A DNA stretch of 64,000 nucleotides from Luffa acutangula (taxonomy: Eukaryota; Streptophyta; Magnoliopsida; Cucurbitales; Cucurbitaceae): assembly GCA_036850905.1 (NCBI GenBank), contig CM072087.1:34141689-34205688 (forward strand). Direction: 5' to 3'. The translations under genes were made by a program, and so were the position numbers. Shown here piece after piece: positions 1 to 11,988 of this stretch (within the stretch, counting starts at the first letter, position 1; each line of letters opens with the position of its first letter). The notes beneath the pieces are model-generated. The model saw nothing but the letters and a program-made list of their open reading frames with translations, ran no database searches and was not told where the DNA came from.

Positions 1-1619
1 AGAAGAATAAATCTGACAAAGATAACCAATTTCCCAAGGAGAAGAAAGTATCTAACTAAGTTCAAATGATCAAACATCTAATGTTCATTAAAATGTAAAA
101 GAATTGAATGGAACACAACTTTTATAATCAAGAATGAGTTTGCCCTCAAAACTACTACAGCATATGAGTCAACAGTTGAATCTACATTTTCAGCACATTA
201 AAAGAGATAAATAAAGTCAATCCACAATAGTGAAGAAACCTCGGCAAACCAAATATTTTTAATAGTCTATATCCCAAAATCAAAAGGATGCAAAAAAGCA
301 AAACGAAGAAGGTAAATTAAGTGAAAACAACACAAAATGCCTGCTGTTACTTCCCACATAAGACCAGACATGTAAACACACATATGCACAGAAAATTTTA
401 GTTTCAAAAAACAGGAAATTGATTAAGAACAAGGATCTAACAAAAAGAAAACACAAGGGATTGAAGAGATTACTTGATGCTAAAAGCGGCCCTAACCTCA
501 AGTTTGCGTATCGCAACTTCAACTAAACTTCTGTTCATAGGTTGAAATAGCTTTTAGGGCATCAGTTTCATAAGGATGTGATCTAGATCCATCCATAGCA
601 TGGACATCAGTTTCATAGGGACTCTGTAGATGGCATTTTGACCTGTAGAAAATCTTTTGGCTTTAGCTTAGCACCATATTACAATGTCCTCCATAACAAC
701 TGACATCAGCACAAGTAATAACAAGCAGACTATGGATAGTATACTATACCGATTTTATCTGCTCGGGAGAAAATAGAGGAGGATTGCAATTTTTAACATA
801 AGAAAGCAACCTATGAACAACATCACAGCAAGTGGTCGTTAGATAGATACAAAACAAATAGACTAACCATTCTCATCGAATGAGAAACTACAGACTAGGA
901 TAATGTAAAAACCTTGATAAATGTTGCTTATACTCCTGCTTTTCATTGAGGTTCATGGAACAAAACACCTGAGATGAAAACTAAACGTCTCCAGTGTTCA
1001 ATGTCAAAATCTTCAAATCGATTCCAAAAATGCCCGATAGGAATGAACTCCAAATCCTCATACCAAGTAACCCAAAACAAACAAATTGACAAATCAAACA
1101 ACCGATTCAAAGAGGGGTTTGAAATTGATGCGAAAAATTGGAAGAAGAACAAGAAGAAAAAGAACAGACCATATAAGTGATTGAAGAAGAGCTGAGAAGC
1201 ACCAGTGGCTTTAACCAGACAGCAAGCTCTGACGGCGGCAAAAACCCAAACAAAACAATTACCCAACAACAAGTTTCGGCGGCGGCGGCGATGGCGAATA
1301 AACCTAGACGGCACAGCTTCGACGGCGGCGGAAACCCAGAGAAAACTACAGCAAGCTGCTCGGCGATGGCGACAAACACAGGCAAAGAAGATGAAGAGGT
1401 GAACTGCAAAAGTCGAGGAGAGAATATGCGAATTGCGAACGAAAATGGAACCCTAGGCGAAACGAACAAACTAATACGCGAAACCGAAAGTTCGGTTCGG
1501 GTAAAGAATACGCGAGAACCGAACCCTACGGTTTGGTTCGGTTCGGTTCTGCCATAAATAAAATAAAAAACCGAACCGAACCGATTCGGTTCGGTTCGGT
1601 TCGGGTTTCTTCACCCCTA
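1..1619 (-). mobile_element. hAT element, terminal part (continues off left edge)
   Basis: The right end at 1611-1619 reads TCACCCCTA, i.e. TAGGGGTGA on the minus strand, the same terminus as the complete hAT element at 36476-41252. Just inside lies a GGTTCGG/CCGAACC-rich stretch (about 1493-1610), again as in that element, followed by a CT-rich, GC-richer stretch (1180-1470) that resembles a 5' untranslated exon reading leftwards. No transposase coding is visible before the window edge, so only the 5' leader of a minus-strand element is inferred. ORFs here (for example at 1107-1469) look like leader sequence with Ser/Phe runs rather than protein. The candidate TSD outside the element is ATAGTTTG (1620-1627); its partner would lie outside the window. 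Confidence 0.6.
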
Positions 1620-1728
1620 ATAGTTTGTGTGTTTTTTTTAGTAGAAACTAACAAAGTTAAAATAGTTGCGCTAAATTTCAAGCAAAACGAAATCCTAAAT
1701 GGAGGATGTGATTGTAGAGGTAGTTTAA

Positions 1729-3092
1729 GGCTATGTTTGGGAGTGATTTTGGCATGGTCAAAATCAATTTTACCAATGCCAAAATCAATTTCCTCTAAAA
1801 TAAATATGTTTGGCAAATAGATAAATTGATTTTTAAAAAATTTGGAATCAATTTAAATTGATTTTTAAAAAATTTGGAATCAATTTAAATTGATTTTTGA
1901 GAAATTTGTTGGGAGGTGATTTTTGATTTGGTGATTGACCGGGAATCACCTCCCAACATGAAATTGAGGTTGAATTTGATGATTTTTTATTTGGTTATCA
2001 AACATGAAATTTGGGATTCAATTCAATTTAATGGGTTGCTTGTGGATTTTATTCTTTTCTGTTTTTTTTTTTTTTTAAATATTTGTGGATTCTATTCTGA
2101 ATACATTGCAATGGGTTTTTTTTGCCTTTTTCTTTTCCATCACTTATTATTTATTTATTATTTTTCATAAAAATTTGTTAGTATTGACGATTTCTAAAGA
2201 CTCTTTCATAATTTCTCTCCAATTTTATTATATTCTATTACCATGAGGGGCCAATTGTGCATTTCTTGGTTTCCAAAAATGTAAATATTTCATTATAAAG
2301 ATATATTATTTCCCCATAAATTTGTAACAAGTCATGACATACCATGTTACCTTTTAAATGAAGTGAAAAATAGAACGGTCTTAGTTTGTCATAATTCAAA
2401 AAGTATACGTAAAATAATTAAGATTTCATTAGTTTTCTACTAGTTTGTAAAATGAAAAGATTATATATGCGTCTATATAAACAATTAACATAAGCAAACG
2501 TTGTCATTCTTTAAAGAAAAAAAAAATTATGCGGCTTCACCCAGACTATTTTATGGTCAAGAAATTGTAAAATGGAAGCCTCTACCTTAGCAAAAGTTGC
2601 CTTGACATAAGTCATTAACACCACCTTTTCAAAAAAAACATTCCATGATTAATTAGAAGAATTAGTATCTAATATATGTATATAGTTGATGTTGAACTAA
2701 TAAAACGATCAAATCTTTAAGAACTTAATTAAAGATTTATATATACACATATATATACGCCCGAGTGTCTTATCTTTTACAATAGTTCGATTTGAATGGT
2801 TCATTTAAAGAAACATTTGTAAAGATATATTATATATGCAATGGGGTTTCTATATTATTTAGTTAAATAATTTATTGAATGTAAAATGCACTTTTAGTAA
2901 TTTGGGAATTCTAAAATCACATTTGAAACCAAACATTATATTTCAAAATCACTTTTAAATACATGAAAATCACTTTTTAAAGTTTGGAACCAAACATAAA
3001 TATGATTGTATGAAAATCAATTTTATAAAATCAATTTCATAAAATCTCTTTTTCCTAAATCAATAATTCAATCATCACTCCCAAACATAGCC
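1729..3092. mobile_element. PIF/Harbinger-like non-autonomous element
   Basis: The ends are inverted copies of GGCTATGTTTGGGAGTGAT, and the element is flanked on both sides by TAA (1726-1728 and 3093-3095), the 3-bp target typical of PIF/Harbinger and Tourist MITEs. The 1364-bp interior is AT-rich and has no transposase reading frame. Near the left end a 32-bp unit beginning AAATTGATTTTT is tandemly repeated more than twice (about 1823-1900). Near the right end, several degenerate copies of the TTTGGNACCAAACAT type suggest decayed internal repeats or a second nested element. It was presumably mobilised by a transposase encoded elsewhere. Confidence 0.8.
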
Positions 3093-3299
3093 TAATTTAT
3101 CTTTTATTTTTCTCAAAATAATTTATGAATATACGTTTCCTTTCAGATATATCTTCCTCTCACGTAAATATACAAGATTATTATTTTAAAAAAATCAAAA
3201 TCAAAATAAATATTTGGGAAATTGGATAAATTAATTTCAAAAATATATTTTGACAATTTACATTTTTTCATCATCATAAACGTTGATCAAATTTCGCTA

Positions 3300-3830
3300 C
3301 CTTCGCTCCACGTGATAATCGATAGTGAATTTGTAGATTGGGGGAAGACGTGGCCTGCAAAAGAGTAAACCTGCACACCGGTGTGGTGCTAGCCACACCG
3401 CCTCCGATGCTTAAGTCAGAAAACGGAAGGGAGAGCTAGAGAGTAAGAGGAGAGAGTCGAGAATTGAGTTCGGGGTCCCTTCTTCAGTGGTGAAGAGGGG
3501 TATAAATACCTACTCGTGCTCCTAGGGTTTTTAGGAATTCGGAGGCGTTTCGGGACGAACTAGGCTGGATCGAGGCGGCTAGAGGCGGTAGGGACTGAGC
3601 AGAGGCAAACAGACTCGGCCCGCGCAAGCGGGTCGAGTGGTCGGCCTCGACCTTGGGCCGAGGCCGACCGTACGGGTCGGGCCACGTTGGCCCGACCCGT
3701 TGGTCTGGCCTTCCTCTGGGTTGTTTCCTAGCCTCATCTCCGCTCGATTGTCCTTGTCAGCTCCTCGTACACCATGTAACTATGTTGGTCCAAAATTATT
3801 CATAACAATAAACATTATCTTTCTTTTGTT
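3300..3830 (+). mobile_element. LTR-like fragment with promoter block
   Basis: This stretch shares a block with 51515-51635: GGGGAAGACGTGGC, then a CACACC..GTGTGGTG palindrome, then CTCCGATGCTTAAGTCAG. It has a good TATA box (TATAAATA, 3501-3508), GC-rich hairpins at 3638-3700, and an AATAAA at about 3808. This U3-TATA-polyA order is what an LTR shows, so I infer a solo or decayed LTR. No ends or TSD could be fixed. The family is not identified; Ty3/gypsy is a guess. Confidence 0.4.
3501..3508 (+). promoter_or_regulatory. TATA box of the LTR-like block
   Basis: TATAAATA sits about 90 bp downstream of the conserved CTCCGATGCTTAAGTCAG block and upstream of a TAGGGTTTT leader-like motif. It is likely an old retroelement promoter. 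Confidence 0.4.
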
Positions 3831-4186
3831 TTGTCGGTCTTTTCTCTATTTCTACAACAAAAATCTTTCATGGTTTTGGAATTTGGTCATTTTCTGCTCC
3901 GTTTACAAACAAATTCAAATTAAGAGATTAAAATATCATTTCCCCCTTGAACCAAGGTGCAAGTTAGTGTTTTAGATAAGCAATAACTGAATGATGAAGA
4001 AACTCGAAAAGAACAAAAAAAACAAAAAAAACAAAAAAAAAAAAACAAAAAAGCATAGGAAGCAAATTATTTACAATTGGATGACAAGTAATTAAATTGA
4101 GAAGTTTTTTTTCTTTTTTTTTTTTTTTTTTTGGAGAACGGGGGATTCGAACTCCAACCCTCTTGATCATTAGAACAAGTTTGATG

Positions 4187-4677
4187 ATGGCTTCGTTAAA
4201 AATCTCCATTTGGTTTTGGTTCCTTTTTACACCCCTTTTTTTCTCCTCATTCGACACTATTTCGTTAAAATCTCCGCCAATTATCCACGGGATCTCATCA
4301 TTTTCACATAGCTTTTCCATGAGATTCCATTAAAATTGTCTTTTCTCAGTTTCTGGGTTACCATAGAATCCGGAGAATTTCCAGCAACCGTGCTTCTTCT
4401 TAATGAGAGCATCTATGTGGCCCTCAGAAACTGACTTAACCTGCACATTAAGCTCTGCCTTCCATAACAGCAGAAGACCGCCACTATTACCTTTACTCGG
4501 AACACTCAAGCCATGATCAAAATTCAAAACTCTCTTAATCGTGTCACACTTTTTCCCATCGCATTTGGTTTCCATGAGAAAAACGAGTTGGGGTTTATTG
4601 CTCTCCACAAGGTGTCAAAGAGCTCGGATCGCTCGAGGATTCCCCAAACCCCGAACGTTCCAGCTTAATGTTTTCAT
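4187..4677 (-). pseudogene. LINE ORF2 endonuclease part, inverted
   Basis: The minus-strand reading begins MKTLSWNVRGLGNPRA at 4677, the classic N-terminus of plant L1 ORF2 apurinic endonuclease. It continues with the FLMETK motif, then NSGGLLLLWK, FSGFYGNP and GGDFNEI, which carry endonuclease active-site residues. A TGA at 4617-4615 replaces an expected Arg codon (CGA). The reading ends abruptly at the target-site duplication near 4187, where SINE sequence follows. The catalytic SDHRP motif of the same domain is on the other strand (about 4866-4880), so the domain is broken by the inversion and cannot fold as one polypeptide. Confidence 0.85.
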
Positions 4678-4689
4678 GGCGTCCGACGG

Positions 4690-7600
4690 GGCTGTTCTAC
4701 AGATGCAAGCTTATAGATGGGGGATATTTAGGCAGCAAGTTCACATGGAGAAGGGGTAAAAACAGTAGGCAGCGCATACATGAAAGGCTTGACATGTATC
4801 TTTTAAACCATGCCATGGCTATAGAAGTTCAAAACTTCAAAGTCCACCACCTAAGCTTCCTATGTTCGGATCACAGACCAATTTTGGCTAGCTGGGAGTT
4901 TAGTGATGAAGCTCCAAAAGGGGGAAAGAAGAGGAAGATCCTGAGATTCGAAGAAGGATGGATAAAAAAGAAAGAATCCAAAGAAGTCGTTAAGAATAGC
5001 TGGAGCAAGCAGTATGGGGCTAACACCCAAAGCCTCAACAACAAAGTCAAAGACAGCATTCAAAAACTCCACAGTTGGAATAGGGGCAGGCTAAAAGGTA
5101 GCATTAAAAATGCTATTACTAGGAAGGAAGAAGAACTTTTGAGACTCTCCAGCGATGAAGATGCGTTGAACATAGAGAAAATCATAGAAGCAGAATCTGA
5201 GCTTGACACCCTTCTTGAGGAAGAGGAAGATTATTGGAGAAATAAATCCCGAGAAGTGTGGCTTAAGCAGGGGGACAAAAACACTAAATGGTTCCATGTT
5301 AAAGTCACTCAAAGAAGAAGAAGAAATCGGATTGAAGGGGTTATGTCCGAAGATGGCAGATGGGAAGAAGAGGAAGGGAAAATTGGTTATGTTGCTACGG
5401 AATATTTCAAGAATTTGTTTTACTCCTCGAACCCAAATACAGAGATAATCAAGGAAGTGGTGGCTTGTGTTTCTACTAAAATAAGTGACCAGCAAAGAGA
5501 ATTCCTAGACCAACCGTTTACTAGAAGCGAAATCGAAGCCATGGTGAAAAGTCTGAATCCTCGTAAAGCCCCCGGCAATGATGGTGCTCATGCTTCCTTC
5601 TACCAAGGATATTGGGAAACAGTGGGGGAGGAAACTATTAATGTATGCCTCCAAGTCCTGAACGAGGGAGCGGATATCAGCCCTCTAAACAAAACAGTTA
5701 TTGCCTTAATCCCTAAGGTTAAGGAGCCTAAGCACATGAAGGAGTTCAGGCCAATCAGCCTATGCAATGTTAGTTACAAAATCATTGCAAAGACAATCGC
5801 TAATAGATTCAAAAAAAGTCCTGGACACGATTATTTCTCCATCCCAAGTAGCGTTCGTTCCTGACAGACTTATATCGGACAATGTGATAGTGGGCTTTGA
5901 ATGCATTCAGGCTATTAAAAACAAAAAGCAAGGGAAAGAAGGTCATGTGGCCATCAAGCTGGATATGTGCAAGGCCTACAATAGGATTGAATGGATCTTC
6001 ATTAGGGAGATGCTCCTCAAAATGGGATTTAGTTCCAGATGGGTCACCAACATCATGAAATGTGTGGAAACGGTAACATTCTCGATCCTCATTAACGGAT
6101 CGCCTCAGGAAGAATTTAAACCCTCTCGGGGCATCAGACAAGGTGATCCATTATCACCTTACCTGTTCCTGGTGTGCGCTGAAGGTTTCTCGAGCCTCTT
6201 GATCAGGGAAGTAAACAATCTTTCTCTTAAAGGTTTTCGTATTAATAATTATTGCCCTATTATAACCCATCTTTTCTTCGCTGATGATAGCCTAATCTTT
6301 TGCAGGGCCAACAAGGATGAATGTAAGACAGTTAAGGAGATCTTTAAGCTCTATGAGAAGGCTTCGGGGCAAGCCATAAACTTGGATAAATCCATGTTTA
6401 TGGTAAGTGGGAATGTGAGAAAGGAGGCAGCTCAAGAGATCAGTGCTATCCTCGAGGTGAAGCAATCTAGTGAGCTGGGAACCTATCTGGGAATGTTGTC
6501 TCAAAGCCACAAGAATAAGTCAAAAATGTTTGAGAAGATCAAGACCAAAATCGGCAAGAATCTCCAAGGATGGAATGAAAAACTCTTCTCAGCAGGTGGC
6601 AAAGAAATCCTTCTCAAAGCTATCATTCAGACTATCCCGACATACACCATGAGTTGCTTCAAACTCCAAAAAGAATGTGCGACGACATCAACAGAATGTG
6701 TGCGAGGTTTTGGTGGGGAGCAATTGGGGATAAAAGGAAACTGCATTGGACAAGTTGGAAGAACTTATGCAAAAGCAAAGCGAGGGGAGGATTGGGGTTT
6801 AGGGACTTAAATCTCTTTAATCAAGCTATGTTGGCAAAACAAAGTTGGAGGATTCTGAAATCCCCCGACAGCTTGCTTTATAAGACTCTCCGAGGTCGCT
6901 ACTTCAGAAATGACACCTTTATCCAAGCTCCCATAGGATCCAACTCGTCTCAGATTTGGAAAAGCATAGTCTAGGGGAGAGAGTTGTTCAAAGAAGGGTA
7001 TAGATGGGGAGTGGGTAACGGTGAGTATATTTGCATCGACCAGGACCCTTGGATTAATCATCAAGGCAGTAGAGCCCCTATATTGACCCCGGAAGGGCTG
7101 AAGGGTAAAAAAATTAAAGAGATAATCAAGGAGAATGGGGAATGGGACACCAACCGGATAAAAAAAGATTTCCTTCCTATTGATGCTGAGGAAATTCTAG
7201 CAATCCCCTTGGGCCAGAATGAACAAAAAGATGAAATTATTTGGGGCCCTGAACCTAGAGGAAATTTTAGTGTTAAAAGTGCTTACAACTTAGCTATTAA
7301 GCTGCAAAGCAAAAAGGAAGCCTCGGGCTCGTGTGAGGAGAGCAAGGGAAGATGGAAAAAAGTCTGGAAATTGAATATCCTCCCCATGGCTAAGATCTGC
7401 CTGTGGAAGATACTCAGCAACTTCATCCCCACTAAAACAAACCTTAACAAAAAAGGAATGAATATTAACCCACTCTATATTTTTTGCAGGAAAGCTATGG
7501 AGACCTCTAGTCACGCCCTATGGAGCTGCAAGAAGGTGAGAAAGTTATGGGAATATCTCCTCCCGAAACTTACACATTTTTCTTGCCCGTGCAGTGAGTT

Positions 7601-8423
7601 CGAGGAGATGAATGTGGTGTGGGAAGCTATTACAGAGCATATGAACAAAGAGGAAATAGAAATCGCAGCAGTCATTATATGGTCTCTATGGAATTGCAGG
7701 AACAAGGCTATCATGAACAATGATAAAGCGGACTTCCAATAGATAATCAGAGCAACCAAACGGAATGTGGAAGAACAAAGGAAAAGACAGAAGTCCAATC
7801 TGGACTTACTTAACATGGAGAGCCTTCGGAATCAAGATGCGTGGAGCCCTCCCCCGCCCAACTGCATTAAAATTAACTCTGATGCTTCGTGGAATGAGGA
7901 GAAGCGGCAAGGCGGTGTAGGCTGGATTACTCGTGATTCCTCAGGATCTCCTCTTGGCTTTGGGTACCAACAAATCAAAAGGAAAGGATCGATCAATTAC
8001 CTTGAGTTGATTGCGATCAAATCAGGGATTGAAGCGTTTTGGAAGAAGAATTGGAGTAGAAACTACCCGATTATTGTCGAGGCAGACGCGTCGAAAGCCA
8101 TCAAGGCGCTTAACCATGAGGTTGTGGACCTCTCGGAGAGCAGCCTAGTGATTAGCGATATTGAAACTCAAGCCTCTTCTAGCAACATTGTTGCCTTCGT
8201 CAAATGCCCAAGGGCTGGGAACAACATTGCGCACCAGCTTGCGCGATTGGCGGGGGGTTTTTCGCCGACAAGCAGTCTGTCGGCCGTTGAAGTCGACGGA
8301 ACCTTTTCTTTTTGGGTCTCTTCCACGCTGGAAGAAGACATTTTTTGTAGGGACTCTGGTATCCCCTCTTGGCTAGCCTCCCTGATTTTGGAGGAGGTTG
8401 TTGTAATGGTTATTCCTGATTAA
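4690..8423 (+). pseudogene. LINE ORF2: RT, zf-RVT and RNase H (broken)
   Basis: Plus-strand remains of ORF2. Visible parts: end of endonuclease (SDHRPILA), RT motifs (NPRKAPGNDG, FRPISLCN, AFVPDRLI, KLDMCKAYNRIEW, GIRQGDPLSPYLF, and catalytic FADD at 6277-6288), the zinc-binding region (CRKAMETSSHALWSC, about 7485-7530), and a C-terminal RNase H (about 7857-8260) with SDASW, LELIAIKSG and EADASKA. Breaks: a frameshift at a run of A near 5812-5821, a second near 6650-6670, TAG at 6972-6974 where the family has Trp, and TAG at 7740-7742. The stop is at 8421-8423, followed by an A-rich tail almost at once. Dead copy. Confidence 0.9.
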
Positions 8424-8535
8424 TACGATTCCCTTTTCATAAATAAAATAAAAAATAAAAAAAATAAAAAAAATAAAAAAACAAGTTTGATGTCAATTGA
8501 GCTACGCTCATGCTGACAATTAAATTGAGAAGTTT

Positions 8536-9700
8536 AGAGGGAACGTGATGAGTTATTATAGATTCTAAAGCTTTTTTTCTCTCTTTAATTACATAGAGAT
8601 AATGTAGCTCAATATTATCACTTTATGATTAAAGAGAATAGTATTGTCGAAAAGAAAATGTAGATCGATGTGCTTTGTTGACTCAATGTGTTGCTACCAT
8701 TCCACAATGCTAACTATTATTGTTGCAAGGAACTTTTTGGAATGTGCTCATTTTGTCTGGTATATTTTAGTATAATGATATGTATAGTTGAAAATTCGAA
8801 CTTCTAACTTTTGATTGAAGATATAATGTCTTACTAGGTTCAGATAGCAACCTCTAACCAATTGGATCCATTTATGTTGCAATTTCGGACAAAATTTTAT
8901 CATTTAATGGCAATAAAACACTAACATGACTAAAAAAAAACGTTAAAAAAATATTTGCAGTGAATTTTTTTTTTTTTCATCTCAATATAATTTTTTTTAA
9001 CAATTGAATTATTGAAAATCTAATATATTTCATTTTAGTTAAATTCATAGAAAAAGAAAATGTAATGACATACGAATTTATTATCCATATTCATCAAACA
9101 TGTGCAAATTTCTTGAACAATATAATCCACGTCAAAATATGAAAATATTAACCTCAACCAACTTAAAAATTAAAATATCGAATTTTGATATTAATCTCTA
9201 TAATCTTCGATGAATGATTTACAGAGAAAGGCTCCTTTTTATAAAGAATAGGAGCAACGACAATAGACAAATAATTCAAAGAATAATAGTAACAACCTAT
9301 ACAACACACGTGTATCTAAATAAGAGTTTAGATTAAAATGTTTTTGAAAAAGAAAGTAAACAAACAAGTTCATTTTTGTAAACAAAATTAAAAAATAAAA
9401 ATAATAATCAAAGGGGGTAATTAATAATTAACGTAAGATTATTTTTTTTACTTTAAAAAAATCAGATAAAAAATTGCCAAGAATTGTGTCTGAAGAATCT
9501 CTGTCCCCATCCCACACCATCTTTTCAATAATTTTCTAACAAAAGGTCAAACTTAACGACCATGGAAAACCAAGAACCATAAACTCTGTCAAGATATCCT
9601 TAACTCGGATAAGGATGGGAAAATGACACTTCTAATTTCCAACTACTTTCACTTCTCAGACAACTTGAGCCTTGTTTGGCTTTCTCAAGAAAACAAGATA
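8536..9700. other. Intergenic, AT-rich, with a SINE remnant
   Basis: No coding signal. At about 8790-8850 on the minus strand is a decayed tRNA-SINE-like piece (GAAGTTCGAATTTTC B-box, preceded by CCTAGTAAGACATTATAT). A related piece lies at 9700-9790. The rest is simple AT-rich sequence with short A and T runs. Confidence 0.4.
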
Positions 9701-9790
9701 GCTTTTAGCTTAACCGATTTGAACCTCTAACTTTCTGGACAATGATATAATGTCTTAATTGAAGAGTTTGACTAGGCTCAAGTTGGCAAG
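9700..9790 (-). repeat. Decayed tRNA-derived SINE piece
   Basis: The minus strand carries AGAGGTTCAAATCGG (B-box like) and GACATTATATCATTG, matching the piece near 8790-8850. No target duplication was found. The two pieces share word order over about 60 bases, which supports common descent from one SINE family. Confidence 0.35.
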
Positions 9791-10400
9791 AAAAGAAAAT
9801 AAGAGATTTTTTATGACTACCAACCACACAGTCCTGATCACTCTGATATACATTCAAGATTTTGATTCAGGTTCCAATGTGATACTAAAAAGCAAACAGC
9901 AACCCAGATTTCCTTTATGCCAAAAACACCAAGGTTTAAACAAAACAACAACAAGAAGCAGTATTCTTTACAGTAGAATTCAAAAATATGCTTATAACTA
10001 TTAATCAACTTAAAAAGATTATTATGTGTTTGGCTGGAAAATGGATCAACCAGCCTTTTCACACAACAATCTTGCTATCATCTAGCTTCATACGCTAAGA
10101 GGTGAAGTAGTAGTGCTGCAGATCTATGATCCTATGTACCGGCACATTTCACGGTCACAAACAAATGTACCAGTACAACAATCTCATATCTTCGACAAAA
10201 TCGTGGACAAAGACATTAATCATATCAAATCAAATTCAAATGAATGTTCAATAGGAAACCGATATAAGCTACCTCAATCTAAACATCAAAAGAAACCATG
10301 AAACTCTAAAATTCGAAGGAAAGCTTGTGGAGTTGGGTGATGATCAGGATCTACAATTTTGAACTCACAAGACAGATAAGAGGCAGGGAAGTTTCAGGAT
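9791..10400. other. Unassigned intergenic sequence
   Basis: No convincing coding frame on either strand. ORFs at 9759-10004 and 10113-10301 lack any recognisable motif and are probably chance. The minus strand is T-rich like a 3' untranslated region, but no gene end is identified. Confidence 0.3.
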
Positions 10401-10429
10401 TATAAATGAATCTAAGGGAAACAAAAGAT

Positions 10430-11030
10430 CAATCAACTGGGAAGGAAATAGCCCCAAGAAAGTCAAATTCTTCATTTGGTCTTTAGCTCATGGAAGTTTA
10501 AATACAATGGATAGGGTGCAGAGAAGACACCCGTCCATGGCTCTTTCTCCCAAGCTTATCTCTATACAACAAAAATTCAGAATCTAGCAATAATCTTTTC
10601 CTTTATTGCCAATTCGCATACAAGGGGTGGCTGTTTATTTGCAATCTTTTTTATTTTTCTTGGTGCTCCCCTAGAAATGTGGAAGACAGTTTGAAGGAGG
10701 TGGAGGTTCTGTCAGGTTGGATGTTTAAGAAGAAAGCGAAGATTTTGTGGAATAGTGCTAGCAGAGCACTTCTCTGGATGTTTTGGAAAGAAAGAAATAG
10801 CAAGCTTTTCTCATATAAGACTTATTTTTATAATTTTTTGTGAAAATGTACAGTTTATAGCCTCCTCTTGGAGTGCTTTACATAATTCCTCTTGTAACAC
10901 TCAGCGCTCATTCATCAACTTAGACTGACGGTCCTTTATTTTTTATCCTCCTAGGTTAGGCTTAGGTTCTTTATCTTTTGCTGAAAATATTTTTGTCTCT
11001 GTTTCCCATAAAAAAATTATTAAAAAAATC
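10430..11030 (+). mobile_element. LINE 3' fragment (zinc-binding region)
   Basis: Translated with frameshifts, this contains PKKVKFFIWSLAHGSLNTMD, NNLFLYCQFAYKGW, and ALLWMFWKERNSKLF. These match the C-terminal zf-RVT type region of plant LINEs and resemble the fragment at 11390-11988. It ends in a T-rich 3' UTR (CTCTGTTTCCCAT) and a short A run near 11010-11033. There is no RT domain, so it is 5' truncated. No clear TSD was found. Confidence 0.7.
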
Positions 11031-11389
11031 AAGCAATTGGAAAATTTTGGAACATAAAAGAAAGAATAAGAATAATCAGCCAAAAAGAACTAAACCTACC
11101 GTAATAAGAATAAGTATATAAACCTTGGCAAGTGATCTAGCACTAATAATAGAGAGACCCTGCATCAGAGACCACAGGGCTTGAGGAGCAACTTCCATGG
11201 GGCTTACTACGAGCTGCGACAGCAAGTGGGTCGCTAATTGTGGAAAGCCTACTAAAAGATGGTATTTTTTATTTGAGTTTTTATCTGTGTAATGACTGTT
11301 TCAAGTACGGCAGAAAGAAATTAATGATTATTTTTAATGATATATATAGGTGCCATATCCCAAGATCTTACCCGAAGAATGGGAAAGAA
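11031..11389. other. Sequence between two LINE fragments; possible exon
   Basis: On the minus strand, 11120-11260 is GC-richer than its surroundings and is bordered by a TTTTAG acceptor-like and an AAG/GTTTAT donor-like site. Two frames are open over much of it. No family is recognised. Otherwise nothing is seen. Confidence 0.25.
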
Positions 11390-11988
11390 ATCAAACTTGC
11401 TGACTAGTTTTATATGGAAAAGTAGTTGCCCCAAGAAAGTGAAGGTGTCCTTATGGTCTGTGGCCTTTAGAAGTCTGAATACTGATGATAAGCTTCAAAG
11501 GAAATTTAGGGGATGAACCTTATCTCCCTCGGGATGCAGATTATGTTTGAAGGAAGAAGAAAATCTGGACCATCTCTTTCTACACTGTGAATTTGCCTAT
11601 CAATCATGGTGTTTCTTGGCTAGAACTAGAAGGATGGGTATCTATATTTTCTTGCCTAGAATTGAAGGTTGGCTGATGGAAGGATTAAGCGCCTGGAATT
11701 TGAAAGGAAAAGCCAAAGTTATTGGCAACTGTGCTTTTAGAGTGATTTTGTGGCATATTTGGTTGGAAAGAAACGCTAGATCGTTTGAAAACAAGTCCCT
11801 CCAAATAGATACCCATAAGAAATTCTTTTGTAATTACAGCCTTTTGATGATTGTTGGTGATTGGAAAGCTCTTGTTGTTTAGTTGGGGGGTTCCTCTACC
11901 CCGGCCCTTAGGCTGTCTCCCTTTTTTTTTTTGGTGGAATGATATCCTTTGTCTCGTTTCTTATAAAAAAAAAAAAAAAAAAAAAAAA
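11390..11988 (+). mobile_element. 5'-truncated LINE copy with poly(A)
   Basis: Coding remains include PKKVKVSLWSVAFRSLNTDD, a TGA near 11513, then an open stretch (11547-11882) with LDHLFLHCEFAYQSW, LMEGLSAWNLKGKAKV and ILWHIWLERNARSF: the C-terminal zinc-binding region of a plant L1 ORF2. A 3' UTR containing TTGGTGGAATGATATCC precedes an A run of about 20 bases (11966-11988). AAAGAAATCA near 11384-11393 and right after the tail could be the target duplication, which would place the 5' break at about 11394. Confidence 0.75.

Larger units (their letters stand above)
4187..8479 (+). mobile_element. L1-type LINE with inverted 5' end
   Basis: The target duplication AACAAGTTTGATG is at 4174-4186 and 8480-8492, and an A-rich tail ((A)nT repeats, 8441-8479) ends the element. 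Endonuclease coding (about 4677-4187) is on the minus strand, while the rest of ORF2 (reverse transcriptase, zinc-binding region, RNase H) runs on the plus strand from about 4690 to 8423. The lost connection is only a few codons: the minus-strand part ends at FNEAI and the plus-strand part resumes at CKLIDGG. This arrangement is the known product of twin priming during L1 insertion. ORF1 is missing, so the copy is also 5' truncated. Confidence 0.88.
4090..8535 (-). mobile_element. tRNA-derived SINE split by the LINE
   Basis: An 18-bp duplication, AATTAAATTGAGAAGTTT, lies at 4090-4107 and 8518-8535. Between the copies, once the LINE (4187-8479) and one copy of its duplication are removed, is a body of about 100 bp on the minus strand. 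It reads: A-box-like TAGCTCAATTG (8504-8494), B-box-like GGAGTTCGAATCCCC (about 4155-4141), and an A-rich tail (T run at 4105-4132). This is the standard order of a plant tRNA-derived SINE with a pol III promoter. The LINE broke it between the A and B boxes, so this copy cannot be transcribed normally. Confidence 0.8.

Noticed and set aside
1107..1469. 120-residue minus-strand ORF
   Set aside because: Lies in the hAT leader, low-complexity Ser/Phe content, no family match that I can see.
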